Assembly: GCA_028874995.1 (NCBI GenBank)
Contig: JAPPGM010000055.1
Coordinates: forward strand, 1-39,338
Reading direction: 5' to 3'
Length of the DNA stretch: 39,338 bases
Origin: Gemmatimonadota bacterium
Lineage (GTDB): Bacteria > Gemmatimonadota > Gemmatimonadetes > Longimicrobiales > Gaopeijiaceae
Under the pieces are notes generated by a model. That model was not told where the DNA came from, did not search any database, and was given only the letters and a program-made list of their open reading frames with translations. Positions 1-9,006 of this stretch are shown in pieces. Both the position numbers and the translations under genes were made by a program. Each line of letters begins with the position of its first letter. Position 1 is the stretch's first letter.

Positions 1-147
1 GTGGCGAAGGCGGTCGTACTCGTCGGCCGCCACGACCACAACGGCGGGCTTCCCGTGCCGGGTCACCCGCTGGGGGTAACCGGCGATGGCCTCCCGGACC
101 ACAGCGCTGAAGCGGTTCTTCGCGTCCTGCAGCTTCCATTCGGTCAT
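1..147 (-). CDS. Phd/YefM-family antitoxin, cut by the left window edge
   Basis: Translating the minus strand from the ATG at 147-145 gives 49 codons open to the window edge, beginning MTEWKLQDAKNRFS and continuing with VTRHGKPAVVVVAADEYDRL. The pattern is typical of Phd/YefM antitoxins: an N-terminal W-x-L-Q-x-A-K-x-x-F stretch, then R-x-G-x-P-A-V-V-V-x-x-x-E-Y. These proteins form a dimer that binds operator DNA and neutralises a toxin through a C-terminal tail, which is missing here. The toxin gene is presumably beyond the left edge. A palindromic sequence 50-90 bp upstream (199-238) could be the autoregulatory operator. The family call is firm; the partner is unknown. Confidence 0.85.
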   Translation of the reverse strand, partial: MTEWKLQDAKNRFSAVVREAIAGYPQRVTRHGKPAVVVVAADEYDRLRH

Positions 148-198
148 GTCGAGCGTCTCTGATCGCGTTGCGTTCCTTGCAATGATTTCGCCTGTCAA

Positions 199-238
199 TC
201 TGGCTAGAAAATCTGTCTAGCCTAATTTACTAGCCAGA
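199..238. promoter_or_regulatory. Palindromic operator candidate upstream of the Phd antitoxin
   Basis: The 9-bp arms TCTGGCTAG (199-207) and CTAGCCAGA (230-238) are perfect reverse complements. A further CTAGCC half-copy lies at 217-222 between them. The segment is AT-rich against a GC-rich background and sits upstream of the antitoxin start at 147. Phd/YefM antitoxins commonly repress their own operon from such palindromes, so an operator role is a reasonable inference. A TTGACA-like hexamer reads on the minus strand around 192-197, but I could not place a convincing -10 box. Confidence 0.5.
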
Positions 239-301
239 ATTTGCTCGTCAACCTTCGCGTGGCGATGGCGGCGGCCAGTTCGGCAAAGAGGGCCTGTCCG
301 T

Positions 302-1486
302 TCAGCCGTCATCGGCCGCCTCCCGGATCCTGAGGACGAGGACATGCTCCACATCCAGCGAATCGCGGCCGACGCCGAGCACTTCCCTGCTCCGAAGAGA
401 GTGGAGCTCCGTGGCGCGGCCGAGGTTGAAGGTGCCGAGGGTCTCCCCGTCCCCGCCGAGGAGGGACCACTCGACAAGGTCGCTCGAGCTGGGCGCGAAA
501 TGCTTCATGAGGGTCTCGGACCCGTCGGTGATCACCGCCTCGTAGAAGGGGCGCGGGACTGACTCACCCCAAACGTCGACCGCTTGCCGCGCGAAGGTCA
601 TGTAATCCATGTCGGGCCGCCGCCGGGCGACGGTCTCTGCACGTTGCCAGAACCGGTCCATCTCAGCCTGCGGCACGGGAGCTGGCGGAGAAGCGGCTCG
701 CAGGGCCCGAGCGACCTGTCCACCCCAGGGAAACGACACCACGCGACCGTCCCTGCCATCCGCCACGATGACTCCGGTCCGCGTCAGGTCGTAGGTGGAC
801 CACACGTTGAACGCAGGCATGCCCATGAACGTCGCCCCGCCCTCGCCCCGGCCGTAGAAGAACTCGTCCCCCGGGATTTCGACCGATGTCTCGAGCGCCG
901 TCCCCGGATCGTCCACCCGATAGAGTTCCACCGTCTCCCTCAAGACCCGCATGACATTTCCCTGGCCAGCGTCCGGCCGGGTCCCAAAGGCCACCACCGG
1001 GCCTCCCCCGGAACTGAACGCAACTTGTTCAGGGGTCCCGGTGATGCCGCGGAGCGGCCACATGGTGACGAACGAGTCCCGATGGAAGAGTTGGACCCGG
1101 CGCATGAGTCCGTCGAGAACGACAATCGAGTCGCCCTCGATGTCCATGTCCAACATCCCCTGGAACTCGCCGGGGCCCTGCCCAAGCCGGCCGATCGTCT
1201 CCTTCAGGTCCCCCAGCGAGTCCAGCAGCAGCAGGTTCAGCGACCCTGCGTTCATCACTGCAAGATCGCCGCCGCGCAGCCTTCGGACGCCTTCGACTCG
1301 ATGAAACAGGTCGCTGTGGACGACGTTGACCGTGTCGAGAACGAGTTGGACGGCGGTCTCGGGCGGGGTCTCGACTTCCGGGCTCTCCCGCTCGCATCCG
1401 GCCACGGCGATCAGCAGGCATGGGCCGACAAGCACGCTCCGTCGTCTGCCCGCCGGACACCGGTACTTCAATCCAGGTACATACAT
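302..1486 (-). CDS. Six-bladed beta-propeller lipoprotein (paralogue 1)
   Basis: This 394-residue exported protein starts at the ATG at 1486-1484, preceded by a GAGGTG Shine-Dalgarno about 5 nt away. The frame stays open upstream, but that part does not look coding. The N-terminus has a basic stretch, a hydrophobic core and the lipobox VAGC near residue 28, so it should be lipid-anchored. The body has repeated strand-rich blades, for example GGDLAVMNAGSLNLLLLDSL, and the signature GRLGQGPGEF that recurs in six other proteins of this window. That signature is characteristic of the secreted six-bladed propeller family common in Bacteroidota and Gemmatimonadota. Ligand and function are unknown. 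It is divergent from the D-aminoacylase pair starting at 1572, with which it shares a short intergenic region. Confidence 0.8.
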   Translation of the reverse strand: MYVPGLKYRCPAGRRRSVLVGPCLLIAVAGCERESPEVETPPETAVQLVLDTVNVVHSDLFHRVEGVRRLRGGDLAVMNAGSLNLLLLDSLGDLKETIGRLGQGPGEFQGMLDMDIEGDSIVVLDGLMRRVQLFHRDSFVTMWPLRGITGTPEQVAFSSGGGPVVAFGTRPDAGQGNVMRVLRETVELYRVDDPGTALETSVEIPGDEFFYGRGEGGATFMGMPAFNVWSTYDLTRTGVIVADGRDGRVVSFPWGGQVARALRAASPPAPVPQAEMDRFWQRAETVARRRPDMDYMTFARQAVDVWGESVPRPFYEAVITDGSETLMKHFAPSSSDLVEWSLLGGDGETLGTFNLGRATELHSLRSREVLGVGRDSLDVEHVLVLRIREAADDG

Positions 1487-1571
1487 CCGAGCACCTCGCT
1501 GTTTGCTACCGGGCCCGCTCCCGTGTACCTCTACTGATTCACCGACACTACCAATGTAGAGGCGCCATCTG

Positions 1572-3107
1572 TTGAACGCACCCGAACAGAGACGCGGGAC
1601 TTCCCGCTTGAAATCTCTCACACCGTACCTCGCGGCCGTGGCCCTCCTCGCGGCCGCCACCCTCCTCACCACCCCCCTCACCGCCCAGCCCCCCCACGAC
1701 ATCGTCCTGGCCGGCGGGCGCGTCATGGACCCCGAAACCGGCCTTGATGCGGTTCGCAATGTCGGCATCCGGGACGGGGCGATCGCCACGATCTCCGAGG
1801 ACCCCCTTTCCGGTGCGGTGGTCCTCGATGTCTCCGGCCTCGTCGTCGCCCCCGGCTTCATCGACCTGCACGCGCACGGGCAGACCAACCGTGCGAACGA
1901 GTTCCAGGCCCGGGACGGGGTCACCACGGCGCTGGAACTGGAGAGCGGGGTGCCGCTCCCGGCCGTGTATCTGGCCCGGCGCGGCGAAGTGGCGATCCTC
2001 AACTTCGGCGCCACCGTCTCGCACATGAACGTGCGTCCACGCGCGATGCCGGGACGGCTGGCGGAACTCGAGCAGGCTCTCGCGAATGTCGAAGAAAACC
2101 CCGCCGGTGCTTTTCGCACGTTCAGTTTCGTGGGCTCCGCCGCCCGCTACGACCCGGTCCACCCCGAGGACTATCCGGCGCTTCGCGACGCCCTGGCCAG
2201 CGGCCTCGCCGACGGCGCCCTCGGGATCGGCATGGCCCACCAGTATTACCCGGGCGCCAACCACGAGGAGATCCTCGAAGTCTTCAAGTTCGCGGCCGAC
2301 GAAGGCGTCACGATCCACACGCATGTGCGCAACATGGGGATCGACGCCATGCAGGAGGTCCTCGCCAACGCCGTAGCGACGGGTGCGTCGCTACACATTG
2401 TGCATGTGAACAGCTCGAGCCTGTGGCGCATCGCCCCGATCCTGGACCTCATCGGCGGCGTGCGCAGCCGCGGCTTCGACGTCACTGTGGAGGCGTATCC
2501 GTACACTGCGGCCTCGACCGGCCTCCAGTCCACGATCTTCGACCCCGGCTGGCAGGAGAGCCTCCGGATCAGCTACGGCGACCTGCAGTGGCAGGACACC
2601 GGCGAGCGGCTGACGGCGGAGACCTTCCAGAGCTACCGGGCCGAGGGCGGCACGGTCATCATCCACATGATGAAGGACGAGTGGATCCGCGAGGCGCTCT
2701 CGCGCGACTTCGTGATGGTCGCATCGGACGGGATGCCGTACGCGCCGGGGGCGCATCCGCGCAGCGCGGGGACCTTCTCGCGTTTCCTGGGGCGGTACGT
2801 GAGGGACGAAGGGCTGATGCCGCTGATGGAGGGGCTGGAAAGGATCACGATCATGCCGGCGCGGCGCCTGGAGCGCATGACGGACCAGGCGCGGCGGAAG
2901 GGGCGGGTGCAGGTGGGGATGGACGCGGATATCACCGTGTTCGACCCGGACAGCATCATCGACACCGCGACGTTCGAGGACGACCTGTCGTTTTCGGTGG
3001 GGGTGATGCATGTGCTGGTGAACGGTGAGTTCGTGGTGCGGGATGGGGAGAATGTCGACGGGGCGATGCCGGGACGGGCGCTGGTGGGGAGGAAGGCCAG
3101 CCGATGA
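1572..3107 (+). CDS. Exported D-aminoacylase-like amidohydrolase
   Basis: This 511-residue member of the amidohydrolase superfamily resembles N-acyl-D-amino-acid deacylases, which hydrolyse N-acyl amino acids with bound zinc. Visible features are a signal peptide ending near LTAQ (about residue 39), the strand VVAPGFIDLHAH with the HxH metal pair at residues 100/102, further His candidates at IHTH (249/251) and IVHV (278), and the conserved Asp in ASDG (about 386). The C-terminal GRVQVGMDADITVFDP segment closes the beta-sandwich domain. The TTG at 1572 has AGAGG 9 nt upstream; the TTG at 1608 would give a shorter signal peptide and is an alternative. It overlaps the next gene by 4 nt, so the two are probably one operon. 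Substrate cannot be read from sequence. Confidence 0.82.
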   Translation: MNAPEQRRGTSRLKSLTPYLAAVALLAAATLLTTPLTAQPPHDIVLAGGRVMDPETGLDAVRNVGIRDGAIATISEDPLSGAVVLDVSGLVVAPGFIDLHAHGQTNRANEFQARDGVTTALELESGVPLPAVYLARRGEVAILNFGATVSHMNVRPRAMPGRLAELEQALANVEENPAGAFRTFSFVGSAARYDPVHPEDYPALRDALASGLADGALGIGMAHQYYPGANHEEILEVFKFAADEGVTIHTHVRNMGIDAMQEVLANAVATGASLHIVHVNSSSLWRIAPILDLIGGVRSRGFDVTVEAYPYTAASTGLQSTIFDPGWQESLRISYGDLQWQDTGERLTAETFQSYRAEGGTVIIHMMKDEWIREALSRDFVMVASDGMPYAPGAHPRSAGTFSRFLGRYVRDEGLMPLMEGLERITIMPARRLERMTDQARRKGRVQVGMDADITVFDPDSIIDTATFEDDLSFSVGVMHVLVNGEFVVRDGENVDGAMPGRALVGRKASR

Positions 3108-4846
3108 GAAAGCTGCTTGCGGGGCCGGCCCTTCTCGCCACTCTCGCCCTGGCGGCCGGCGCCGCCCCCGGCGCCACCGCCCAGACCTACGACATCCTCA
3201 TCCGCAACGCCCGCGTCCTCGACGGCACGGGCAACGACTGGTTCCGGGCCGACATCGCGATCATCGGCGACCGCATCGAGCGCGTCGGCAGCCTTCCCGA
3301 CGCCACGGCCCACCGCACCATTGACGCGACCGGCCTGTATGTTGCGCCCGGCTTCATCGACCTGCACTCGCACGCCGACCGTGCCATGACCTCGGAGCAC
3401 CTCGAGGCGCGCCGCGCGAAGAGCCTGAACAGCCAGGGCCTCACGACGATCATCGGGGCCGCGGACGGGCGCAACGGGAGGTGGCCGATCACCGAGGAGA
3501 TCGCTGCGCTGCGCGACCAGGGCCACGCGATGAACTTCGTCCCCATGGTGGGCCACAGCACCGTGCGCTTTCAGGTCATGGGGAACGATTACGAGCGGGC
3601 GGCAACCCCGGAGGAGATCGCGCAAATGCAGGAGCTGGTGCGAAGCGGCATGGAGGCGGGGGCGTGGGGGTTGGGCGCGGGCGTCGAATACCGGCCGGCG
3701 CGGTTCAGCGATCCGGAAGAGCTGGTCGCGCTTGGGAAGGCGGTGGCGCCGTACGACGGCTTCTATATCGCGCACCAGCGGAGCGAGGCGTCGATGCCGC
3801 TCTGGCAGCTCCCGAGCAACGTGGACGACTGGCCGGTCGACGGGCTGCAGGCGCTCGAGGAGACGATCAACATCGCGCGGGAGGCGGGGATCCGCGTGGT
3901 CGCCAGCCATCACAAGGCGCGGGGGCGCTCCAGCTTCGGCCGCTCCGCGCACGACACGCTGGTGGTGAACGCGGCCCGGGCCAAGGGGCTTGAGGTCTAC
4001 CTGGACGTGTACCCGTACGAGACCTTCGGCGGCGGAGCGCGTCCGATGATCCCCAAGTGGAGCCTGGTGCACGACACGGTGGACACCAGCGGGGGTCGGG
4101 ACAGCCCGGTCTACAACCGGCCCGGCGTCTACGACAGCGCCCGCGTGCACCTGGAGCGGCGCTGGAACGACCCCGCCACACGTGAGCTGATCGCGCGCGA
4201 CATCGCGTGGATCGTCGACCACAACGGGGGGGCGGAGCGGGTGGTGGTGCTGAGCTACCCGGATGAGGCGTTCGTGGGGAAGACGCTGGCGGAGCTTGCG
4301 ACGGAGATGGGGGGCACGTTCCAGGATGTGGTGGTGCACATGGCGCTGAACGGGTTTCCTGGGATGATCGGCGGAGCGAGGACGCGGGGGTACGGCATCC
4401 ACGATGTTGATGTGGTCAACTACTACAGGCAGGAGTACACGGCGACCGCGTCGGATGCGGGGGTCAGCGGGGTGGAGGGGACGCCGTTCGCGTCGGTGGC
4501 GGGCGCGCATCCCCGCCACTTCGGCGCCTTCACCCGCAAGATCGCGCACTACGTGAAGGACCTGAAGACGATCTCGCTGCCGTTTGCAGTGCGTTCGATG
4601 ACGTCGCTGCCGGCGCGGATCATCGGGCTGGAGGACCGGGGGTTGGTGCGCAAGGGGTACAAGGCTGATCTGGTGATCTTTGACTTGGGGCGGCTGCGGG
4701 ATCGGGCGACGGTGCTGGAGCCGGATCTGTTCAGCGAGGGGGTGGATTATGTGATGGTGAATGGGGTGCTGACGGTGGATGGGGGGGAGTTTACGGATGA
4801 GCTGCCGGGGGTGGTGGTGGGGCGGGGAGGGCGGGGGGTGAGTTGA
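3104..4846 (+). CDS. Exported N-acyl-D-amino-acid deacylase family amidohydrolase
   Basis: This 580-residue paralogue of the preceding enzyme has its ATG overlapping the upstream stop in ATGA, which implies translational coupling. A signal peptide ends near GATAQ (residue 27). The metal-binding HSH motif lies at residues 88/90 after APGFID, with further candidate ligands in YIAHQR (224), VVASHH (269/270) and the Asp of TASDAG (451). The layout and length match the D-aminoacylase/dihydroorotase-like branch of the superfamily. The C-terminus carries the usual LVRKGYKADLVIFD strand pair. The tandem pair may act on different N-acylated or D-amino-acid compounds outside the cytoplasm; that division of labour is inference. 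Confidence 0.88.
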   Translation: MRKLLAGPALLATLALAAGAAPGATAQTYDILIRNARVLDGTGNDWFRADIAIIGDRIERVGSLPDATAHRTIDATGLYVAPGFIDLHSHADRAMTSEHLEARRAKSLNSQGLTTIIGAADGRNGRWPITEEIAALRDQGHAMNFVPMVGHSTVRFQVMGNDYERAATPEEIAQMQELVRSGMEAGAWGLGAGVEYRPARFSDPEELVALGKAVAPYDGFYIAHQRSEASMPLWQLPSNVDDWPVDGLQALEETINIAREAGIRVVASHHKARGRSSFGRSAHDTLVVNAARAKGLEVYLDVYPYETFGGGARPMIPKWSLVHDTVDTSGGRDSPVYNRPGVYDSARVHLERRWNDPATRELIARDIAWIVDHNGGAERVVVLSYPDEAFVGKTLAELATEMGGTFQDVVVHMALNGFPGMIGGARTRGYGIHDVDVVNYYRQEYTATASDAGVSGVEGTPFASVAGAHPRHFGAFTRKIAHYVKDLKTISLPFAVRSMTSLPARIIGLEDRGLVRKGYKADLVIFDLGRLRDRATVLEPDLFSEGVDYVMVNGVLTVDGGEFTDELPGVVVGRGGRGVS

Positions 4847-4889
4847 GGGGGGACGAGAGCAGGGTCTCCACCAGAAAAAAGTACACTAT

Positions 4890-4908
4890 ACATTACATAA
4901 TGTAATGT
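4890..4908. promoter_or_regulatory. AT-rich palindrome in the gap before the propeller gene
   Basis: The 114-bp gap between the amidohydrolase stop (4846) and the GTG at 4961 switches abruptly to AT-rich sequence. It contains ACATTAC and GTAATGT, a perfect 7-bp inverted repeat around ATAAT (4890-4908). The position, 50-70 bp before the start, suits a promoter or operator. No matched -35/-10 pair could be assigned with confidence. Confidence 0.45.
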
Positions 4909-4960
4909 TTAAACTTTACAGAACAGAAGGCTGAGCAAAGCGGGACATTGGGAGGCTATC

Positions 4961-6106
4961 GTGTTTGGTTCATGGGGAAGTGAGCGCAGGCGGCTCCGCT
5001 CGCTCGGCGCGTTCCAATGCCTGGTGCTCGCAGCGCTCGCCGCACCACTCGACGCCCAGGACTCGGTCGTGGTCGTCCCCGATGCCCCGGCCTGCGCCAC
5101 CTGCTCACTCGACATTTCGGTCCTCGTCGAGCTCGGTGACCGCGAGGGGCCGGGCATTGTCGGCGAACAGGCCTGGATAAGCCGGGCCGACGACGGGGAC
5201 TACTACCTTCGCTCGAGCCTGGCGGGGGAAGAAGGCCTGCTGCGATTCTCTCCAGACGGCGTCTTTCAGGAAGTCATCGGGCGGGATGGTGAGGGACCGG
5301 GAGAGTACGTCCGGCCGGAACTGATGGGAGGCAGTGCCGATGACCTGACGATTCTGGATGTTGCCAGCCGCCGCTTCACGACCATTCGCAATGGTGAGGT
5401 GTCGGCGATCAGCATGTCGTTCATGCCCAAAAGGAGTGCCCTGTTGCCCGACGGCCAGCACCTCTACAACGCCATCGTGTTCGAGCCCGATCGAATTGGT
5501 CACCCGTTCCACGTGTATGACCCGGAGAGTCGGCGAATCACGCGCTCTTTTGGTGACGAGGGGGTTCGCGTAGACCGAAGCTCCCGAAGCCAAAACGCCA
5601 TGAATCGTCCTATTGCGGTTGCGGCGGATGGACACATCTGGGCGGCGCGTGTAAACCGTTATCAGATCGACAAATGGGGTCTGGGCGGAGATCGTATTGC
5701 GCGAATCGAACGCGACGCGCCCTGGTTTCGCCCCTGGTTGGATTTCCCCGACGGGGCACCCATAGAAGACAGGCCATTGCCGGAGCTTGTTGGTGTACGG
5801 GACTGGGGCGACGATCTCCTGATGGTTGTCGTGAGAGTGGCGGACAGCGAGTGGAAGCCGGTGCGCCCGGCGCGTATTGAGCGTGGCCACGAGGTGATTT
5901 CCGGCGCGCAGATGGAGGAGCTGTACGACACCGTGATCGAGGTCCTGGATACCCGTTTGGGAACGGTCGTGGCACGCACCCAGGTCGATGCCCACGCTTG
6001 GCGCGTGATCGGGAACGACGGATTCTATTCGTACGCGGAACACAGCGACCTGGGCGAGCCCAAGCACGTCGTGCGGTCGGTCGCTCTGTCCGGGTATTCC
6101 AGGTAG
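4961..6106 (+). CDS. Secreted six-bladed beta-propeller protein with N-terminal CxxC (paralogue 2)
   Basis: This 381-residue protein starts at GTG with GGGAGG 5 nt upstream. A signal peptide ends near PLDAQ (residue 33) with no lipobox, so release to the periplasm or a non-lipid anchor is expected. Soon after the cleavage site is CATC (around residues 46-49), a CxxC pair matched by CAEC in the propeller gene at 17612-18703. The propeller signature reads GRDGEGPGEY. Later blades include PIAVAADGHIWAARVNRYQI. It has its own AT-rich upstream region and is convergent with the paralogue at 6180. The CxxC could form a disulfide or bind a cofactor; nothing here decides. Function is unknown. Confidence 0.78.
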   Translation: MFGSWGSERRRLRSLGAFQCLVLAALAAPLDAQDSVVVVPDAPACATCSLDISVLVELGDREGPGIVGEQAWISRADDGDYYLRSSLAGEEGLLRFSPDGVFQEVIGRDGEGPGEYVRPELMGGSADDLTILDVASRRFTTIRNGEVSAISMSFMPKRSALLPDGQHLYNAIVFEPDRIGHPFHVYDPESRRITRSFGDEGVRVDRSSRSQNAMNRPIAVAADGHIWAARVNRYQIDKWGLGGDRIARIERDAPWFRPWLDFPDGAPIEDRPLPELVGVRDWGDDLLMVVVRVADSEWKPVRPARIERGHEVISGAQMEELYDTVIEVLDTRLGTVVARTQVDAHAWRVIGNDGFYSYAEHSDLGEPKHVVRSVALSGYSR

Positions 6107-6179
6107 GGCGCCATTTGCAGTCCACCAGGCCACATCCACGGCTGCGCCGTCTTGGTTTGGCAGGGTAGGAAAACGACGC

Positions 6180-7604
6180 CTATCCGTCGCGGCGGATCCG
6201 ATAGACCTCCACTCTCTGGGCGCCCCATTCATCGCGTCTCACGGTCACGTAGGAATCCGTTCCGATCCAGCACAGATGGCAATGACTCAGATCCGGCAAG
6301 CCGGTTGGGGGCGGTTCTTCCAAGACGCCCAGCCACCGTCCTTCCGGGTTGAAGACGCTCCACCGATCCGGTAGTCCGGTCTCGGAATCTGACCACTCCC
6401 GAACCCAGAGGTGACCCTCGGCGTCAACAAGCATAGCGTCGACAGGCGGGTACGTGTCCCACTTCGGCGTTGCCTCGATCAGTGGCCATCGCCATTCGGC
6501 CTCGGGGAAGATACTCAAGAAGCGTATCCCGTTCTGCGCCCACGCCCGATGGGCTTGTTCGGTTACGGGCACCGGACTTGTCGTGCGACGAATGATGCGA
6601 ACAAGCGCTCCATCGAGCGAAAACTGACGAATCTCGTTCCTGTCCCCGGAACTGATGTAGACCGATACCGGATTCCCGCCTACTGCAATGTGAGACGTGA
6701 GAAGAGTATTGAAGAAGTAGTCGTCAGCACTTAGTTGATAATCGGAAATGGGCGATGCCCTCCCGAATTCTTCCGGGACGGCCCAATGCTCTCGGCCACC
6801 CCAGGTTCCAAACGAAATCGCGTTGTATTCCCGGTCAATCCTGACGTATTCCTCTGGATGATGTCTGACCAATTCGTAGTCCTGCGGGCGCGCCCGCGCC
6901 GCGTCACGCACTTGGACTCGTACAATGAAAGACCCATCGGGCACGGGAAGTGTCGGGGATTCTACGGCTGCCTGACCGGGCAACTCGGCCAGCGCCCTGC
7001 CGAGATCGATGGTCCTGCGCTCCAGCACCCTTCCGGCGGTGTCGAAACGCGTGACGGCGCCCATCCATTGATCCCACACGACCAGCGTGTCCGGCGGCAA
7101 ATACCACAGGTGTTGCGGGCGAGAGAACTCGCCGGGACCCCTCCCTCTTCGTCCTATCGTCCTGGAGGGCGTCCCCGATGGTTCGAACAGATAGAGTTGA
7201 CGGTTTTCGGACGAGAGCACCGCCACCCTTCCATCCACTAAACGGGCCACGCCACCAACTCTCCAGATGGCGGCGGAGATACTGTCCCGGGCAGGGGAGC
7301 TGGCGGCGGCTGCGGCAATGCCCGAACCGCCTCCCAGGATGAACAGGGGATTCGGGTCAAGGGTCCAGGATTGCCCGCGAGGTCGCTCGGGTGCGTGGTT
7401 CACCACGATTTCGACACCTGCAGAATCGCGCACCGTGAATGCCGCTTCCTGGACAGGTGAGCCCGGATCGGGCGGATTCTCGCCGCGCGGCGTACGATCA
7501 CACACAACCGCCATCGTGGGGACGGCAAGAGTCAGCAGCACCCGATGGTACGATCTCGCAGGACTTCGTGCCGGTGAATCACCGAAGGTCTTCATCTGAT
7601 CCAA
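6180..7604 (-). CDS. Six-bladed beta-propeller protein (paralogue 3)
   Basis: This is a 474-residue protein with an N-terminal hydrophobic segment (VLLTLAVPTMAVVC). The Cys could be lipidated, but Val at -1 is a poor lipobox, so the anchor is uncertain. After it comes RDSAGVEIVVNHAP and then blades with DGRVAVLSSENRQLYLFEPS and the signature GRRGRGPGEF. The same DSAG/D-x-EIV-x-x-HAP entry block occurs in the gene directly upstream (7638-8900), so the two look like a tandem duplication with a 33-bp gap, co-transcribed on the minus strand. The start is the ATG at 7604; a second Met at 7592 (MKTFGD) is possible. Function is unknown. Confidence 0.78.
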   Translation of the reverse strand: MDQMKTFGDSPARSPARSYHRVLLTLAVPTMAVVCDRTPRGENPPDPGSPVQEAAFTVRDSAGVEIVVNHAPERPRGQSWTLDPNPLFILGGGSGIAAAAASSPARDSISAAIWRVGGVARLVDGRVAVLSSENRQLYLFEPSGTPSRTIGRRGRGPGEFSRPQHLWYLPPDTLVVWDQWMGAVTRFDTAGRVLERRTIDLGRALAELPGQAAVESPTLPVPDGSFIVRVQVRDAARARPQDYELVRHHPEEYVRIDREYNAISFGTWGGREHWAVPEEFGRASPISDYQLSADDYFFNTLLTSHIAVGGNPVSVYISSGDRNEIRQFSLDGALVRIIRRTTSPVPVTEQAHRAWAQNGIRFLSIFPEAEWRWPLIEATPKWDTYPPVDAMLVDAEGHLWVREWSDSETGLPDRWSVFNPEGRWLGVLEEPPPTGLPDLSHCHLCWIGTDSYVTVRRDEWGAQRVEVYRIRRDG

Positions 7605-7637
7605 ACTAATGTAGAGCGGCCGCAGTCTTCGGCAGAC

Positions 7638-8900
7638 TTACGACGAGCCCACATGCCGATTCAGCCGATACCCCTCCACCACCTGCACCCCGGTTTCCGG
7701 ATCCTGAGCAACTCCGAGAATCACGTCCTTCCCAACCCACTCCACGCGCACCAAGGGCAGTTCCAAGGTGCCGAGCCAATGCCCCGTCGGATCGAAGACG
7801 CTCCATTCACTTTCCGAAAGGCCCGCGCTGTACCTGTCCAAGACCCACAGGCAGCCTGCGGAATCCACCAGAAGCCCGGCGATCGGCGGCCGCACCCGGG
7901 GCAGGAATCCGGCCATTGCCCGGTCCCAGGATCGCCAGTCCGGGGATCTCGCGTGCGCAGCCTTCCACTGCTGAATCTCGCCGGCCGTGACGGGGATCGG
8001 ATCCACCGAACGCCTGAGGATCCTGCGAAGCACCCCGGTACCGGAATACTGGTGAACCTCGTATCGGTCGGTGTTCGTGATGTACACGGAGAGCGGGGTT
8101 CCTCCTGCTGCCAGCTGCACCCCGAAGGGGAAGGGCAGGCCTGGGGGACCCGAAGGCTGCAGGTAGATGTGCTCCTTCTCCTCCCACCGTCCCAACGAAT
8201 GAACGCCGTACTCGGAGTCGACCCTGAGGAACTCCACCGGCGCACGGTAGGGCTCCCGGAGGGGCGGGATGAAATCACCGGGTATGAGAAAGGTCTCGAC
8301 AATGAACGACCCGTCCGCCAGCGGCAGGTGCACCCGCTCGGGAGCCGTCCGATTCGGTCCTTGCGTTGCCCCGAACAATGCGCTGACATCAATGCGCCAG
8401 TCCATGAGGAACTCGCCGGAGGGGTCGAAATGGGCCACGCGGCCCAACATGAAATCCCATACCACCAGCGTATCGCCCGGGAGGACCTGAAGGTGGTCCG
8501 GATTGCGGAACTCGCCCGGGCCTTGCCCCACGCGCCCGATCGACCGCGAGAACGCCCCGGAGGGCTCGAACACGAGTACCTTTTTCTCGCCGCGGGAAAG
8601 GAGAGCGATCCGGCCGTCCGAGAGGGCCACCACATCGCCGATGCTCCAAACCAGGTGAGCGGAGTCGGCGTCGATCACGTCGTCGAACCCGCCAAGGACG
8701 ATTTCGGGTGTGCCCGCCACCGTCCAGGCGCTGCCCGCGTCCCATGCGGGGGCGTGGCTTTCGACGATTTCGATGTCGGCGGAGTCGTGGACGATGGCGG
8801 CGGGAGTCTGCTCGGGCTGCACGGGCGGCTCGCACCCCGCTGTCGCGAGGGCATGCACGAGGCCGGAGAGCGCCAACGCCGTCCACTTGGGATTCGTCAT
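7638..8900 (-). CDS. Six-bladed beta-propeller lipoprotein (paralogue 4)
   Basis: This is a 420-residue lipoprotein. The ATG at 8900-8898 is chosen over an in-frame start at 8924 because GAAAGGT lies 7 nt upstream and the signal peptide then has a normal length, ending in the lipobox ATAGC near residue 23. It continues with HDSADIEIVESHAP and the signature GRVGQGPGEF, followed by blade segments such as LLVDSAGCLWVLDRYS. It is the closest relative in the window of the downstream gene at 6180-7604. It is divergent from ypdA with about 106 bp between the starts. Role unknown; the family is usually exported and often sits beside hydrolases or small peptides. Confidence 0.82.
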   Translation of the reverse strand: MTNPKWTALALSGLVHALATAGCEPPVQPEQTPAAIVHDSADIEIVESHAPAWDAGSAWTVAGTPEIVLGGFDDVIDADSAHLVWSIGDVVALSDGRIALLSRGEKKVLVFEPSGAFSRSIGRVGQGPGEFRNPDHLQVLPGDTLVVWDFMLGRVAHFDPSGEFLMDWRIDVSALFGATQGPNRTAPERVHLPLADGSFIVETFLIPGDFIPPLREPYRAPVEFLRVDSEYGVHSLGRWEEKEHIYLQPSGPPGLPFPFGVQLAAGGTPLSVYITNTDRYEVHQYSGTGVLRRILRRSVDPIPVTAGEIQQWKAAHARSPDWRSWDRAMAGFLPRVRPPIAGLLVDSAGCLWVLDRYSAGLSESEWSVFDPTGHWLGTLELPLVRVEWVGKDVILGVAQDPETGVQVVEGYRLNRHVGSS

Positions 8901-9006
8901 GATACTTACCTTTCGTTGGAGCAATCCGTCCGCGCCACAGCGACCCGATACCGCAAAACTAAGTTCCTAGTACATATATTCGCCACCGTCGCGCCCAAGA
9001 AACCGC
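8901..9006. promoter_or_regulatory. Divergent intergenic region between the propeller and ypdA
   Basis: This 106-bp gap separates two divergent starts. Its centre (about 8955-8985) is AT-rich with TAGTACATATATT, the most likely place for back-to-back promoters. No palindrome or matched hexamer pair was found, so this is only a positional call. Confidence 0.3.

Noticed and set aside
1487-2119. Upstream extension of the first propeller frame (605-residue version)
   Set aside because: The added part is Arg/Ala/Ser-rich antisense to the amidohydrolase gene; a Shine-Dalgarno and signal peptide mark the start at 1486.
2633-4549. 638-residue minus-strand ORF
   Set aside because: Antisense to two clear amidohydrolases; His/Arg/Pro-rich sequence with no domain, caused by high third-position GC.
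6107-6179. Terminator between convergent propeller genes
   Set aside because: No stable GC hairpin with a following T-run; the same holds for the other convergent gaps at 10746, 13974, 21097 and 25054.
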